Below are positions 24,846 through 33,632 of a DNA stretch of 64,000 nucleotides, one piece after another. Below the pieces are notes generated by a model, which saw nothing but the letters and a program-made list of their open reading frames with translations, was not told where the DNA came from and searched no databases. Position 1 is the stretch's first letter. Each line of letters begins with the position of its first letter. The position numbers and the translations under genes were made by a program. Origin of the DNA: Gammaproteobacteria bacterium (lineage in GTDB: Bacteria > Pseudomonadota > Gammaproteobacteria > Steroidobacterales > JABDKV01); the NCBI GenBank assembly GCA_029862165.1, contig JAOTXU010000003.1, positions 1-64,000 of the forward strand. Direction: 5' to 3'.

Positions 24846-26657
24846 ATGTCGTTCTTTAACGAACTTAAGCGTCGTAACGTCCTTCGTGTAGCAGCCGCCT
24901 ACATTGTCGCCGCGTGGTTGCTCATTCAGGTTGCTGAAACGATGTTTCCGTTGTTTGGTTTCGACGATACGCCCACACGTATTGTCGTGATCGTGCTGGC
25001 TATTCTTTTTATACCCGCTCTTATCATTGCCTGGGTCTTCGAGCTCACCCCGGAAGGTCTAAAACGCGATTACGAGGTCGATCGCTCTCAGTCCATCGCC
25101 CCACAGACCGGGAAAAAACTGGATCGGATCATCATGGTGGTTCTTGCTATTGCCCTGGGCTACTTTGCGTTCGACAAATTCGTGTTGTCGGATTTGAGAG
25201 AGACCTCAATCGCCGAGGCTGCACGCGAAGAGGGTCGCAGCGAGGCGTTGGTTGCGTTCTACGGCGACAAGTCCATAGCCGTACTGCCATTTGTCAACAT
25301 CAGTTCTGATGAGGAGCAGGAGTATTTCTCGGACGGGTTGTCTGAAGAACTGCTAAACCTGTTGGCCAAGATACCTTCCTTACGCGTTATTGCCCGCATG
25401 TCGTCGTTTTCGTATAAGGACAAGGATGCGAGCATCGCCGATGTCTCACAAGAATTAAACGTCGATCATTTATTGTCAGGGTCCGTCCGTAGAGCTGGCG
25501 ATAAGGTGCGCGTTACGGCAAAACTAATTCGCGCCCATGACAGTTTGCACCTATGGGCAGAGACTTATGAACGGACATTGGACGACATCTTCCTGATCCA
25601 GGACGAGATAGCCGCTGCAGTTGTGGCGCAGCTAAAAGTCAAATTACTGGGCGAAGTGCCCACCTCGTCACAAACCGATTCGAAAGCCTACGCACTCTAT
25701 CTGCAGGCGAGGGAGCTAGCTCGTCAAGCCAACGCCGAGGCATACGAGCGATCCAATACGCTGTACCAGCAAGCGCTGGCTATCGCGCCGGATTATGCAG
25801 CAGCGTGGGCTGGCCTTGCCGAGAACTACATTTCCCTCGCGAACGGAGCTCTATTCGACATCAATGAGGGTTATGCGTTGGCCCGCGAAGCCGCGAATAA
25901 AGCGCTGACACTCGACCCAGACTTTGCTTTGGCTCACGCCAGCCTCGGGCGGATAGCAATGGTTCATGATAGTGATCTCCCGGGCGCAGCGCAGAATCTG
26001 GAGCGAGCGCTTGAGCTGGATCCGACAAATCCACAAATCGTCCGTGCTGCCGCGACCTTGTTGATCAATCTCGTTCGTTCGGACGAGGCCATCAAGTTGC
26101 TGGAATACGCCGCCGCCCGCGACCCGATAAACTCCGATGTTCATGCCAATCTCGCTCTGGGCTACTTTTGCGCCGCGCGCCCGGCTGAAGCTATCACTTC
26201 ATACCGCACGGCGCTGAGCCTGGCTCCGGATGCTGTCGGGCTACAATCTTTCGTTGGCGCAGCGCTATTGGCGAACAAGGAGCCGGCCGCCGGACTAGCA
26301 GCGATGGAGCAAGAAAAGTACGAGGCGTGGCGGCTGATTGGCTTGGTAATGGCCCACCACGCGTTGGGGCAGTCCGCCGAATCTGATGCTACGCTCGTCG
26401 AATTAATCGAAAAATACGGAAAAGAATGGCCCTACAATGTTTCTTATGTGCTGGCGTTTCGGGGTGAGGCCGATCGCACCTTCGAGTGGTTGGATAAGGC
26501 AAAGCAGTACAACGACCCGGGCCTGTCAGAAACTGCATCGGCGCCCGAGTTCGCTGCTGTAAGGTCAGACCCGCGATGGTTGCCGTTCCTCGAGAGCATT
26601 GGTAAGGCACCAAAGCAGCTGGCAGCCGTAGAATTCAATGTTACGCACCCTGAATAG
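24846..26657 (+). CDS. Membrane-anchored TolB/FlgO-like and TPR protein
   Basis: The protein of about 603 residues begins MSFFNELKRRNVLRVAAAY, the hallmark N-terminus of this protein type. It has membrane helices near 14-34, 44-66 and 93-110. The TolB/FlgO-like domain follows (SIAVLPFVNISSDEEQEYF, GLSEELLNLLAK, LLSGSVRRAGDKVRVTAKL), then about eight TPR-like repeats, and a C-terminal end of the form DPRWLPFLESIG. An upstream ATG at 24816 would add ten residues outside family similarity. It is a paralogue of the proteins starting at 744 and 54309. The role is unknown; the architecture suggests a membrane-tethered interaction platform. Confidence 0.82.
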   Translation: MSFFNELKRRNVLRVAAAYIVAAWLLIQVAETMFPLFGFDDTPTRIVVIVLAILFIPALIIAWVFELTPEGLKRDYEVDRSQSIAPQTGKKLDRIIMVVLAIALGYFAFDKFVLSDLRETSIAEAAREEGRSEALVAFYGDKSIAVLPFVNISSDEEQEYFSDGLSEELLNLLAKIPSLRVIARMSSFSYKDKDASIADVSQELNVDHLLSGSVRRAGDKVRVTAKLIRAHDSLHLWAETYERTLDDIFLIQDEIAAAVVAQLKVKLLGEVPTSSQTDSKAYALYLQARELARQANAEAYERSNTLYQQALAIAPDYAAAWAGLAENYISLANGALFDINEGYALAREAANKALTLDPDFALAHASLGRIAMVHDSDLPGAAQNLERALELDPTNPQIVRAAATLLINLVRSDEAIKLLEYAAARDPINSDVHANLALGYFCAARPAEAITSYRTALSLAPDAVGLQSFVGAALLANKEPAAGLAAMEQEKYEAWRLIGLVMAHHALGQSAESDATLVELIEKYGKEWPYNVSYVLAFRGEADRTFEWLDKAKQYNDPGLSETASAPEFAAVRSDPRWLPFLESIGKAPKQLAAVEFNVTHPE

Positions 26658-27035
26658 CCAATGGATCGGCGCCTTTCGGACCGGCAACCCTCGTCTTTGT
26701 TTGGAATAATCGGTGGTTCAGCCCCTGTTTTCTGGATTCTTGATTTATAGAAAGGGGAAACGGGCAGACTTAACGCCGGAATCAACAGTCGCGTAATACT
26801 GATATGTGTGAGAGCGAATAGACATAACGGGTTAGTTATGATGTTTCGAATCTCAACAAATGCAACACAATGTAACTTGCAAGCAGCAAATTTGCATATA
26901 TAACGATATATAACAAACTTACTGGCGGTTATGTATCAAAGTCGTTGCAATGCAGTTCGCCAAACGCATAAACTGGATGCCGCTCAAAAATACGCGGTAT
27001 TACTTACCGTAATAACAATAAACGGGAATCCGACA
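26658..27035. other. AT-rich intergenic region before the PEP-CTERM-like gene
   Basis: No gene was found. The segment 26880-26930 is strikingly A+T-rich (GCATATATAACGATATATAA) and probably contains the promoter of the downstream exported-protein gene, though a -35/-10 pair cannot be fixed with confidence. Near 26718-26766 the stretches GCCCCTGTTTTC and GAAAGGGGAAACGGGC form a loose inverted pair that might end transcription of the TPR gene. Confidence 0.4.
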
Positions 27036-27566
27036 ATGAAACACATGATTGGCAAACTTGCCGCAACGACGGCCGCTCTGTTCGTCCTGATACTACCGGC
27101 CCACTCTTCCGTCGTACCGGGTGAGCTACTCGGTGTATTTTCCGGCAATGATTCTGTCGCTGGCTTGCTCGATAACCTGGGTATTGAGGCAACGTTTCTC
27201 GCCAAAATCAATATGCCCTCGGCAATCGAAACTTCGGAACTTTCGAGTGACGGCCTGACGATCAGCGATTTTCTTCTGAACTCGAGTGACGAGGCGCTTT
27301 CCGGTCAATGGTCCTACTCTGGTCCAGAGATCGCCAGCATTATCGTTCTAAAAGCCAGTGGACAGTACGCGGTTTATGCATTCGACGATGAACTCACCAA
27401 CAACATGCCCAACATCGGTCTTTTTGACACATCCGATTTAGACGATAAGGGTCTGTCCCATATCTCTGCTTATTCGACCGCTGTGGTACCGGTTCCGGGC
27501 GCGCTGTTGATGTTTGTTTCCGGCCTGCTGGGACTGGGCATCGTGCGTCGTCGTAAACCAGAATGA
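27036..27566 (+). CDS. Exported protein with PEP-CTERM/VPLPA-type sorting tail
   Basis: The 176-residue precursor has a signal peptide (KLAATTAALFVLILPAHSS) and ends with VPVPGALLMFVSGLLGLG followed by IVRRRK. This tail has the Pro-containing motif, hydrophobic helix and basic end of PEP-CTERM-type signals processed by exosortase. The middle shows no known domain. Family knowledge suggests a secreted or surface component, often of extracellular matrix. The ATG at 27036 is preferred over an upstream codon because the signal peptide then has normal length. No exosortase gene is in the window. A strong terminator follows 46 bp downstream. Confidence 0.7.
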   Translation: MKHMIGKLAATTAALFVLILPAHSSVVPGELLGVFSGNDSVAGLLDNLGIEATFLAKINMPSAIETSELSSDGLTISDFLLNSSDEALSGQWSYSGPEIASIIVLKASGQYAVYAFDDELTNNMPNIGLFDTSDLDDKGLSHISAYSTAVVPVPGALLMFVSGLLGLGIVRRRKPE

Positions 27567-27612
27567 GCTAATACCAGTCCTGCGAGAACTCCAGGACCTG
27601 CTAATCAGAAAG

Positions 27613-27639
27613 ATCCCGGCGGTATACCGGGATTTTTTT
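27613..27639 (+). terminator. Rho-independent terminator
   Basis: The stem ATCCCGG/CCGGGAT (seven pairs) with a seven-base loop is followed by a run of seven T residues. It lies 46 bp after the PEP-CTERM-like gene and fits a standard intrinsic terminator for it. Confidence 0.85.
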
Positions 27640-27767
27640 GTTGTGATTTCTCGCCCTTCGAATTTCAGCGCCGGACACGAGTAGCGAATGTTGGCAGAGA
27701 CGCCAACTTATATGCAGGCAGACGCCAGGCATTCAGTCAAAATCAAAGGCCTCGCAACTGACCGGGC

Positions 27768-28778
27768 CTAAGATGACTCGGCGGGTGTATTTCGCCAGCG
27801 ATCCACAGTGCGACTTGCACGGTCCTCCTCGCAGGTTTCCGGCGACGCCAGCTTGTCGCGCTCGAAAAACAACAGGTCGGCGTCCTGAAGCATGTCATCA
27901 ATGCACGTGTACTTTTCCGGTTGATATTGGATGCGTCCGACCAGTGCAGAAAAAGAATGGTGTTTGGCGTCGGGGTAAATCAAATTTCTCGCATCTTCAC
28001 ACAGTTGACTAATTGCCTTTTCCTCATCAAAGGTCTCGTCTTCCTGCAGAAGAATGCAGAAATCCTCGCGCCCCAAATATGCTATCGATTGAGCATTCGG
28101 AAAATGATTGCGTACGAGTTTTGTGAATGTTTCTTCCGGCGGTATTTCCCTTTCGGCGTCGCTCTGTGCCGCGACGACATTAGTAAGGTCGAATAGCAAA
28201 AGGGAAAAACGACGTTCTGCAGGGTCCATATCAAAGCACTTCGCCCCGGCAATGAGTAACGCATTGCGATTATCCAGACCGGTTTTTGTATCGGTATAAT
28301 TGACAATTTCACCGACCACCATGTCCGCTAAATTTCTCAGCATGACTTTCTCTGCATCGCTAAGGTGACGCGGGACTCGGTCGATGAGGCAAAGTGTTCC
28401 GAGTTTGTGACCGTTCGGTGCCGTAAGTGGTGCGCCGGCATAAAATTGGATATGTGGCCGTTGGACGACCAAGGGATTGTCACGGAAACGTGGATCGCGC
28501 CGTGTATTGCGAACTTCTAAAATATCGTCACCAAGGATCGCGTGACCACAAAAGGAAACACTGCGCGGCGTCTCTTTGCCTTCAAATCCCTCGGTAGATT
28601 TGAACCACTGGCGATAACGATCTACCAGACTGATTACGGCGACTGGCATGTCAAAAATTCGTGTGCTGATCCGCGTATATCGATCGAAACGATCGTCGGG
28701 GGGCGTATCCAGGATGTTCAGGCTATGCAGTGTTTCGAGCCTGCCTTCCTCGTTTTCCGGCAATCCAGGTTCTTGCAT
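27768..28778 (-). CDS. GAF-domain protein with degenerate GGDEF domain
   Basis: The 336-residue protein starts with the linker and GAF domain common in signalling proteins (ETLHSLNILDTPPDDRFDRY, ISLVDRYRQWFKS, SFCGHAIL, FYAGAPLTAPNGHKLGTLC), covering about residues 10-160. A GGDEF-like domain follows, with D-T-K-T-G-L-D-N-R-N-A-L at its start, but the active loop reads YLGREDFCIL in place of GGDEF. Cyclase activity is therefore doubtful; it may bind a nucleotide or act as a sensor. It lies 156 bp downstream of the monooxygenase-channel gene on the same strand. Confidence 0.78.
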   Translation of the reverse strand: MQEPGLPENEEGRLETLHSLNILDTPPDDRFDRYTRISTRIFDMPVAVISLVDRYRQWFKSTEGFEGKETPRSVSFCGHAILGDDILEVRNTRRDPRFRDNPLVVQRPHIQFYAGAPLTAPNGHKLGTLCLIDRVPRHLSDAEKVMLRNLADMVVGEIVNYTDTKTGLDNRNALLIAGAKCFDMDPAERRFSLLLFDLTNVVAAQSDAEREIPPEETFTKLVRNHFPNAQSIAYLGREDFCILLQEDETFDEEKAISQLCEDARNLIYPDAKHHSFSALVGRIQYQPEKYTCIDDMLQDADLLFFERDKLASPETCEEDRASRTVDRWRNTPAESS

Positions 28779-28934
28779 TACGATCTCCTGTCATTTTGCT
28801 GGCCCACCCTAAGAATAGGCCAAAAAAGGCGCTGGAGGCCGCCGCGTATGCGCGACTTCATCCATACTTTTACCGCCTTCCTACCTAAACTACAATCGAC
28901 GCCGCAAAAAGTTGGTAAAAAGCCACAGGTGGAT

Positions 28935-31463
28935 CTAGCTCCTGCGCGCCAGTTTGGTCGCAAGTATCGTTATCAGGCCACCCAGCATGAAATACCCCAT
29001 CACGACCTCGGCCATGATCCACCACGCGGCCTCCTGTGTTCTCGGAACGATGTCTCCAAAGCCAAGTGTCGTGAATGTCACGACACTGTAGTAGAGCATT
29101 GGCGCCCAATCCCGCGGGTCATAGCCGGGTTCTTTGGCCAGCTCCGTCAGGACGAAGGACTCATTACCGCCAAGGTGAAAGTGAAAAATCAGGCTGAAGC
29201 TGAAAGCGATGAACGCGCACCAAAAGACCCATAGTGACAATGACCGGCCACAATTTGACGAGTACTTCCACAGAAAATAACGCCACGGCCGATTGACTTT
29301 GTACTCTTCTACATATGCTTGGTCCTGCGCGTATCGCTTAAACATCGCGTTCCCATGTGCAGCACTGATTTGTATGTCCTTACAGGTCTCCGTCTCATTA
29401 AACTGGATACCAGTTATATTGGCGTCGGAAAAATCGGCCGACGAAAGTATGGCGCCTTTCAGATTTGCACCGGTCAAATCGGCACCCTGAAGATCAGCAT
29501 TACTCAGATCGCTGTCTTCGAGGTTTGCGCCTCGCAGATCAGAGTCATTCAAACGGGTATCGCTGAGGTCTGCGCTGGAAAGGTGTGCATTATTCAATCG
29601 CGCGCTCGTGAGATTGGCGCCACTCAGGTGTGCGCCTGTCAAGTTGGCGCCATTCAGGTACGCAAGTGACAGGTTTGCATTGATCAAGAATGCACGTTCC
29701 AGATCGACTCTGCTCATTATGGCGCCCGAAAAATCCGAATGAAATAATTCGGCTGATGTAAGGTCTGCACCACTAATGTCCGCAGCGGCAAAATCCACGC
29801 CACTCAGGTTGGTGCGATGCATGCTGGCGTGCCTCAGGTCGGCAGCTTGAAGAATCCTGTTACTTAGATTCATGCCATCGAGATTGGAACCACGCAAGTC
29901 AGCGCAGCTCAAGTCTTCCGCACGGAAGTCTACTCCTGCGACATTGTCGATAGTAGGCGTTTTATTATTGTGGCGCAGCATCATTTCAGAACGACTTGGC
30001 CCCGTCTTTTTTCGCAGGTATACGCTCGGAACATCTTTGTAATCAGCCGGTAGATAAGCGCCAAATAATTCAGCGAACGCGTTTCTCTTGCGTTCACATT
30101 TGATATCTAGATCTCGCAAGAGTTCATCGTGATAGTGCAGCGCATGCAACTGAATCAGTGAGCCGCGCGACTCCTGGTCCGGCATAATGGCTCTTTTCCA
30201 ATCCTTCATCTGTTCGATTTCACGCAGCATCGTCTCTTGGTCCGGCAACCTTATATCTTCTTTCAGCATGGCAACCAACCAGCGTGCCTCAAGGTAGTCG
30301 CTCAATGAATTATTGAAGGTCGATGCCAAGCCGAGAAAAACGATATTCGGAATATTTGGGTGCAGGATATGTCTGTAAAGATAGAGACCGTCTTTTTCGA
30401 GCGTCGATTGATACTCGTCTGGCAGGAAGGAATGGTCGTACGTCCACCCAGTCCCGAGGACCACAGTGTCCGCGACCACGTGCACGCCATTGCTTAACTC
30501 AACACCTTCCGGCGTAAATTGTTTTATCGATGCGCACTCAGTACGAATTACATCCTTATGAATCAGGGGATAGATGTTCGGAGATGCGACAAAATCTCCC
30601 GTGAAAAGGTCGCGCTCCAGTCGACTGGTTGGCAGCGCGTTCGCAGACTTCAGGCGATACTGCATGCGGAGCACCAACTCCATCATTCGCCAGAAACCCC
30701 AAACAAGCCAACCACCATATTTGTGTAGCCGTTGCTCCCACTTACCAGGGTGCTGATACAGGGGCAGAAATGCCGAAATGAATCGACTGATCATGTACTT
30801 GCTGTCGAGCAAGTGCAGAAATTTTCGTGGCACAGGCCAGTGCGCCCGGCGAAAAACGAGTGTCACGCGATCGGCCAGTTGCGCAAACTCCTCCGCTCTG
30901 TCTAATGCGCTTTTTCCGAAGCCGACTACAACGACATTGGTGCCCTGAGCACGTTCTGGATCCAGAAACATCGACGAATGAACAATGCGACCTTTGAATT
31001 GATCCTGATTTGGAAAACTCGGTATGCGCGGCGTGGAGTAGAGGCCGTTGCAGACAATAACGAAATCAAATGTCTTTTCAAATTCTTCATTTCTATTCGT
31101 GTCATAGCAATGGAGTGTCCAGCCATTCTTGTCCGCGCGACGTTTCAGTTTGTCGACACGACAATTAAACTGGATTTTTTTGAAAACCCGAAAATGGCGC
31201 GCATAAGAATTCAAATAAGAGACGATCTGATCGCAGCTCGGAAATGTCGGGAAGGACACCGGCATCGGCCAGTCGAGAAACTCGTAGGATTCTTTCGGGA
31301 GCTGCAGGCGCAGCGAATGGTATCCGTTTGCCCAAACCCCACCGAGTGAATCCTTTCGCTCCAATATCTCACAATCGAACCCCTCCTCGAGGAAGGTCTT
31401 GGCGGCTATGAGCCCGCCGACACCCGCTCCGATGATGCCGATTTTTTTCACGTCACTTTTCAT
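28935..31463 (-). CDS. Flavin monooxygenase / pentapeptide-repeat / K+-channel fusion protein
   Basis: The 842-residue protein joins three modules. Residues 1-480 form a flavin-containing monooxygenase domain: FAD motif GAGVGG (12-17), the FMO fingerprint F156-K-G-R-I-V-H162-S-S-M-F166, a second nucleotide motif GFGKSA (181-186) and VLGTGW (335-340). Residues 511-690 are pentapeptide repeats of the A(D/N)LXX type, such as ADLSGANL-like units, which form a right-handed beta helix. The C-terminus is a two-helix ion channel: helix 742-763, pore helix and filter TTLGFGD (798-804), and helix 812-837. The filter fits K+ selectivity. FMO-channel linkage recalls redox-sensing channel partners, but the function is inference. 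It follows the peptidase gene by 80 bp. Confidence 0.85.
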   Translation of the reverse strand: MKSDVKKIGIIGAGVGGLIAAKTFLEEGFDCEILERKDSLGGVWANGYHSLRLQLPKESYEFLDWPMPVSFPTFPSCDQIVSYLNSYARHFRVFKKIQFNCRVDKLKRRADKNGWTLHCYDTNRNEEFEKTFDFVIVCNGLYSTPRIPSFPNQDQFKGRIVHSSMFLDPERAQGTNVVVVGFGKSALDRAEEFAQLADRVTLVFRRAHWPVPRKFLHLLDSKYMISRFISAFLPLYQHPGKWEQRLHKYGGWLVWGFWRMMELVLRMQYRLKSANALPTSRLERDLFTGDFVASPNIYPLIHKDVIRTECASIKQFTPEGVELSNGVHVVADTVVLGTGWTYDHSFLPDEYQSTLEKDGLYLYRHILHPNIPNIVFLGLASTFNNSLSDYLEARWLVAMLKEDIRLPDQETMLREIEQMKDWKRAIMPDQESRGSLIQLHALHYHDELLRDLDIKCERKRNAFAELFGAYLPADYKDVPSVYLRKKTGPSRSEMMLRHNNKTPTIDNVAGVDFRAEDLSCADLRGSNLDGMNLSNRILQAADLRHASMHRTNLSGVDFAAADISGADLTSAELFHSDFSGAIMSRVDLERAFLINANLSLAYLNGANLTGAHLSGANLTSARLNNAHLSSADLSDTRLNDSDLRGANLEDSDLSNADLQGADLTGANLKGAILSSADFSDANITGIQFNETETCKDIQISAAHGNAMFKRYAQDQAYVEEYKVNRPWRYFLWKYSSNCGRSLSLWVFWCAFIAFSFSLIFHFHLGGNESFVLTELAKEPGYDPRDWAPMLYYSVVTFTTLGFGDIVPRTQEAAWWIMAEVVMGYFMLGGLITILATKLARRS

Positions 31464-31543
31464 CTAGCCTGAGTTTAGAAGAAAAATGGCAAAAAATGGG
31501 CTGCGCCGGGCTGAACATTCGTGGCCATATTTGCCTCTCTTGA

Positions 31544-32707
31544 CTAATCCTCCATCGGTGGTGCGATTATCAACATCGTCAACAACGCCGCCCGCACGAG
31601 CGTCTTGTCAATCAACAGGTGCTCATGTACGGCATGCGCGCCGTCACCCACTGGGCCGAGTCCGTCTAGCGTCGCCGTAAATTGGCTCGTCGTATTGCCA
31701 TCGGACCCGCGGCCGGCACGTGCTTCGTGCAATTCCAGTCCAAGTTCCGTGCCTGCCTGCTTCGCAAGCTCCCACAATCGCCGGTTGCGCGGTGTCGACT
31801 CCATGGGTGGCTTGCCCATGCTGCCTTCAATTTGCAGGCGCACGTTGGGCGTTATCGGTTCCATAGCATGGATGATGCGCTCGATCTCTTCACCAGCTTC
31901 AACGGTTGGAACTCTTACATCGACAACTGCCTTACTGTGCGGTGCAATCACGTTTGGCTGAATTCCACCATCGATGGTACCAACGTTAACGGTAATGCCT
32001 TGCTCAACATCATTTAACGAAAAAAGAGTCTGAATAACGTGCGACAGCTCAAGAATCGTGCTGGCACCGCTTTCTGGATTGACGCCTGCGTGCGCCGACT
32101 TGCCAAAGGCTGAAATAGTAAAGTGACCGATGCCCTTACGTGCTGTTTTGAGGTCCCCCCGGGTGCCCAATGCAGGTTCCAGAACCAGCGCCCGGTCGAC
32201 ATGCTGCGCCAGCCACCGGATGTAACGCGTTGATGTGTGGCTGCCAATCTCTTCATCGGCATTGATAAATACCACGGGCACAGCCGGCATTTCCAATTCG
32301 AGGTCGCGAATGGCTGATAACGCGACAATCAATTGCGCAAGCCCGCCTTTCATGTCGAACGAACCTGGTCCATGAATAATGTTGTCGTTGACGGCAAACG
32401 GGCGACTGCCCACCGTTCCAATGGGCCAAACGGTGTCGCAGTGGCCCAGCAACAACTGCGAGGGCCGCCCTTTCGGTCGATCGGCTGGCACAGCAAACAC
32501 ATGGCGCGGTCCATCCGGAACACCGGTTTCCCGCGTTTCATACCCAACCTCGGCAAGCGCCAACTTCAGCACGCGGCGCACGTCGCCGTGAGTCTCCGGG
32601 CATGCCGAAGGTGATTCGGCACTGACGAGTGCTTTAGTGAGGCTGGTCAGCGCGATCGATTGCCCGTTGACGTAGTCGAGAACCCTGGACGCGATTGATG
32701 TGCGCAT
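31544..32707 (-). CDS. M20 family metallopeptidase (glutamate carboxypeptidase-like)
   Basis: The 387-residue protein has the two-zinc M20 motifs: GHCDTVWP (His89, Asp91), HGPGSFDMKGG (Asp118), and the catalytic pair in NADEEIGS (Glu152, Glu153). A dimerisation domain begins near residue 190 (GHFTISAFGKSAHAG). Its closest functional group is probably the CPG2/ArgE/DapE-type enzymes that cut C-terminal or N-acyl amino acids. No signal peptide is visible, so it is cytoplasmic. Its ATG lies seven bases after the flavin reductase stop, indicating co-transcription. Confidence 0.85.
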   Translation of the reverse strand: MRTSIASRVLDYVNGQSIALTSLTKALVSAESPSACPETHGDVRRVLKLALAEVGYETRETGVPDGPRHVFAVPADRPKGRPSQLLLGHCDTVWPIGTVGSRPFAVNDNIIHGPGSFDMKGGLAQLIVALSAIRDLELEMPAVPVVFINADEEIGSHTSTRYIRWLAQHVDRALVLEPALGTRGDLKTARKGIGHFTISAFGKSAHAGVNPESGASTILELSHVIQTLFSLNDVEQGITVNVGTIDGGIQPNVIAPHSKAVVDVRVPTVEAGEEIERIIHAMEPITPNVRLQIEGSMGKPPMESTPRNRRLWELAKQAGTELGLELHEARAGRGSDGNTTSQFTATLDGLGPVGDGAHAVHEHLLIDKTLVRAALLTMLIIAPPMED

Positions 32708-32714
32708 TCCGGCG

Positions 32715-33326
32715 TCACTTCTTCATTGCGCTCGGAAATGGAAATGCGTTCGAGTGATCAATTGCGGCAAATCGGTTCGGTGCAAGAAAAGCCAACAACG
32801 GCGAATCGTGGATCGTTTCCTGATCGTCAGCTTCGTCGTGCCGCAGAAATTTGTCGTCGGCGTAGGCCGCAATAATTTCGCCTGTAATAAGGCAATTCTC
32901 GCCAAATCCATCGATCGTTTTGTAATGTCGGCACTCGAAAAACAGATAGCCGTCTTCGATGAAGTGGCCGTCGATTTGCTTGGCTGGGAATGTCTTGAAA
33001 TAGTCAATTATCGGCTTACCGCCCTGTTCCTGTCTCGGTGATGCAGCAAGGCTTGTGACGAGAACTTGCGAAGGTGTCGGATAGCTGACCGTAAACATAC
33101 CCGTGCGCTGGATATTGCTACAAGTGTTATGGCGCGGTGTGCAGACGAAACCGAAATAATTCTGAAGACCCATTGGCGTCACCATGTGTTTCGGTGCCAG
33201 ATCCAGTGAGCCATCCTCTTCGCTTGTTCCAATCAACACCAGCGGAGCGACTGTAAAGAACTGCTCCCAAACCGGTACCGTGGTGTCAACTTCGACGACG
33301 TTTTTGCCCAGCGGCGACTCGTTCAT
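32715..33326 (-). CDS. Flavin reductase-like domain protein
   Basis: The 203-residue protein matches the flavin-reductase-like split-barrel family that binds FMN: VAPLVLIGTSEEDGSLDLAPK, MGLQNYFGFVCTPRHNTCSN, TGMFTVSYPTPSQV and the strand FFECRHYKTIDG. Such proteins reduce free flavin with NAD(P)H or act as flavin-dependent oxygenases. It is the first gene of a minus-strand group with the M20 peptidase and, further on, the FMO-channel fusion. Supplying reduced flavin to the fusion is conceivable but unproven, because FMOs normally reduce their own FAD. Confidence 0.8.
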   Translation of the reverse strand: MNESPLGKNVVEVDTTVPVWEQFFTVAPLVLIGTSEEDGSLDLAPKHMVTPMGLQNYFGFVCTPRHNTCSNIQRTGMFTVSYPTPSQVLVTSLAASPRQEQGGKPIIDYFKTFPAKQIDGHFIEDGYLFFECRHYKTIDGFGENCLITGEIIAAYADDKFLRHDEADDQETIHDSPLLAFLAPNRFAAIDHSNAFPFPSAMKK

Positions 33327-33632
33327 AGCAACACCTGTTGGGCCCTCTTTTCAAGGGCCATAAGGGAAACAATGATTGGTTCTAATTCGACATCGTACGT
33401 TGCGACTAGAACTTTCTGACAATGAGTGGATATCGGGTCGTAGGGGAATTTCATCGTTGTCATCCTTCGCGAGAACGTTACGTTGATAACTCAAAAATAG
33501 TAGAATAATCAATGCAGTCAAGCAGAAACTACTATAATGTTCGCCCGCGTCACCGAACCCCAGTGCTTGCCTGGCAGAACAAGTCTATACTAGACGAAGC
33601 AGGCCACGCTGCAGAAAAAGGACGCGACGTCA
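33327..33632. other. Divergent intergenic region, 306 bp
   Basis: The region separates the flavin reductase gene (minus) from the DUF1232-TauD gene (plus). It contains a short stem GGCCCT/AGGGCC at about 33343-33361, a spaced TAGTAG/CTACTA pair at about 33499-33534, and a candidate plus-strand -10 box (33533-33538). No gene was found. Confidence 0.45.
33533..33538 (+). promoter_or_regulatory. Candidate -10 promoter element
   Basis: A perfect TATAAT lies about 95 bases before the start of the DUF1232-TauD gene, but the -35 position at 17-base spacing is poor. It overlaps the right arm of the TAGTAG/CTACTA pair, which could be an operator. This is consensus matching only. Confidence 0.3.
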
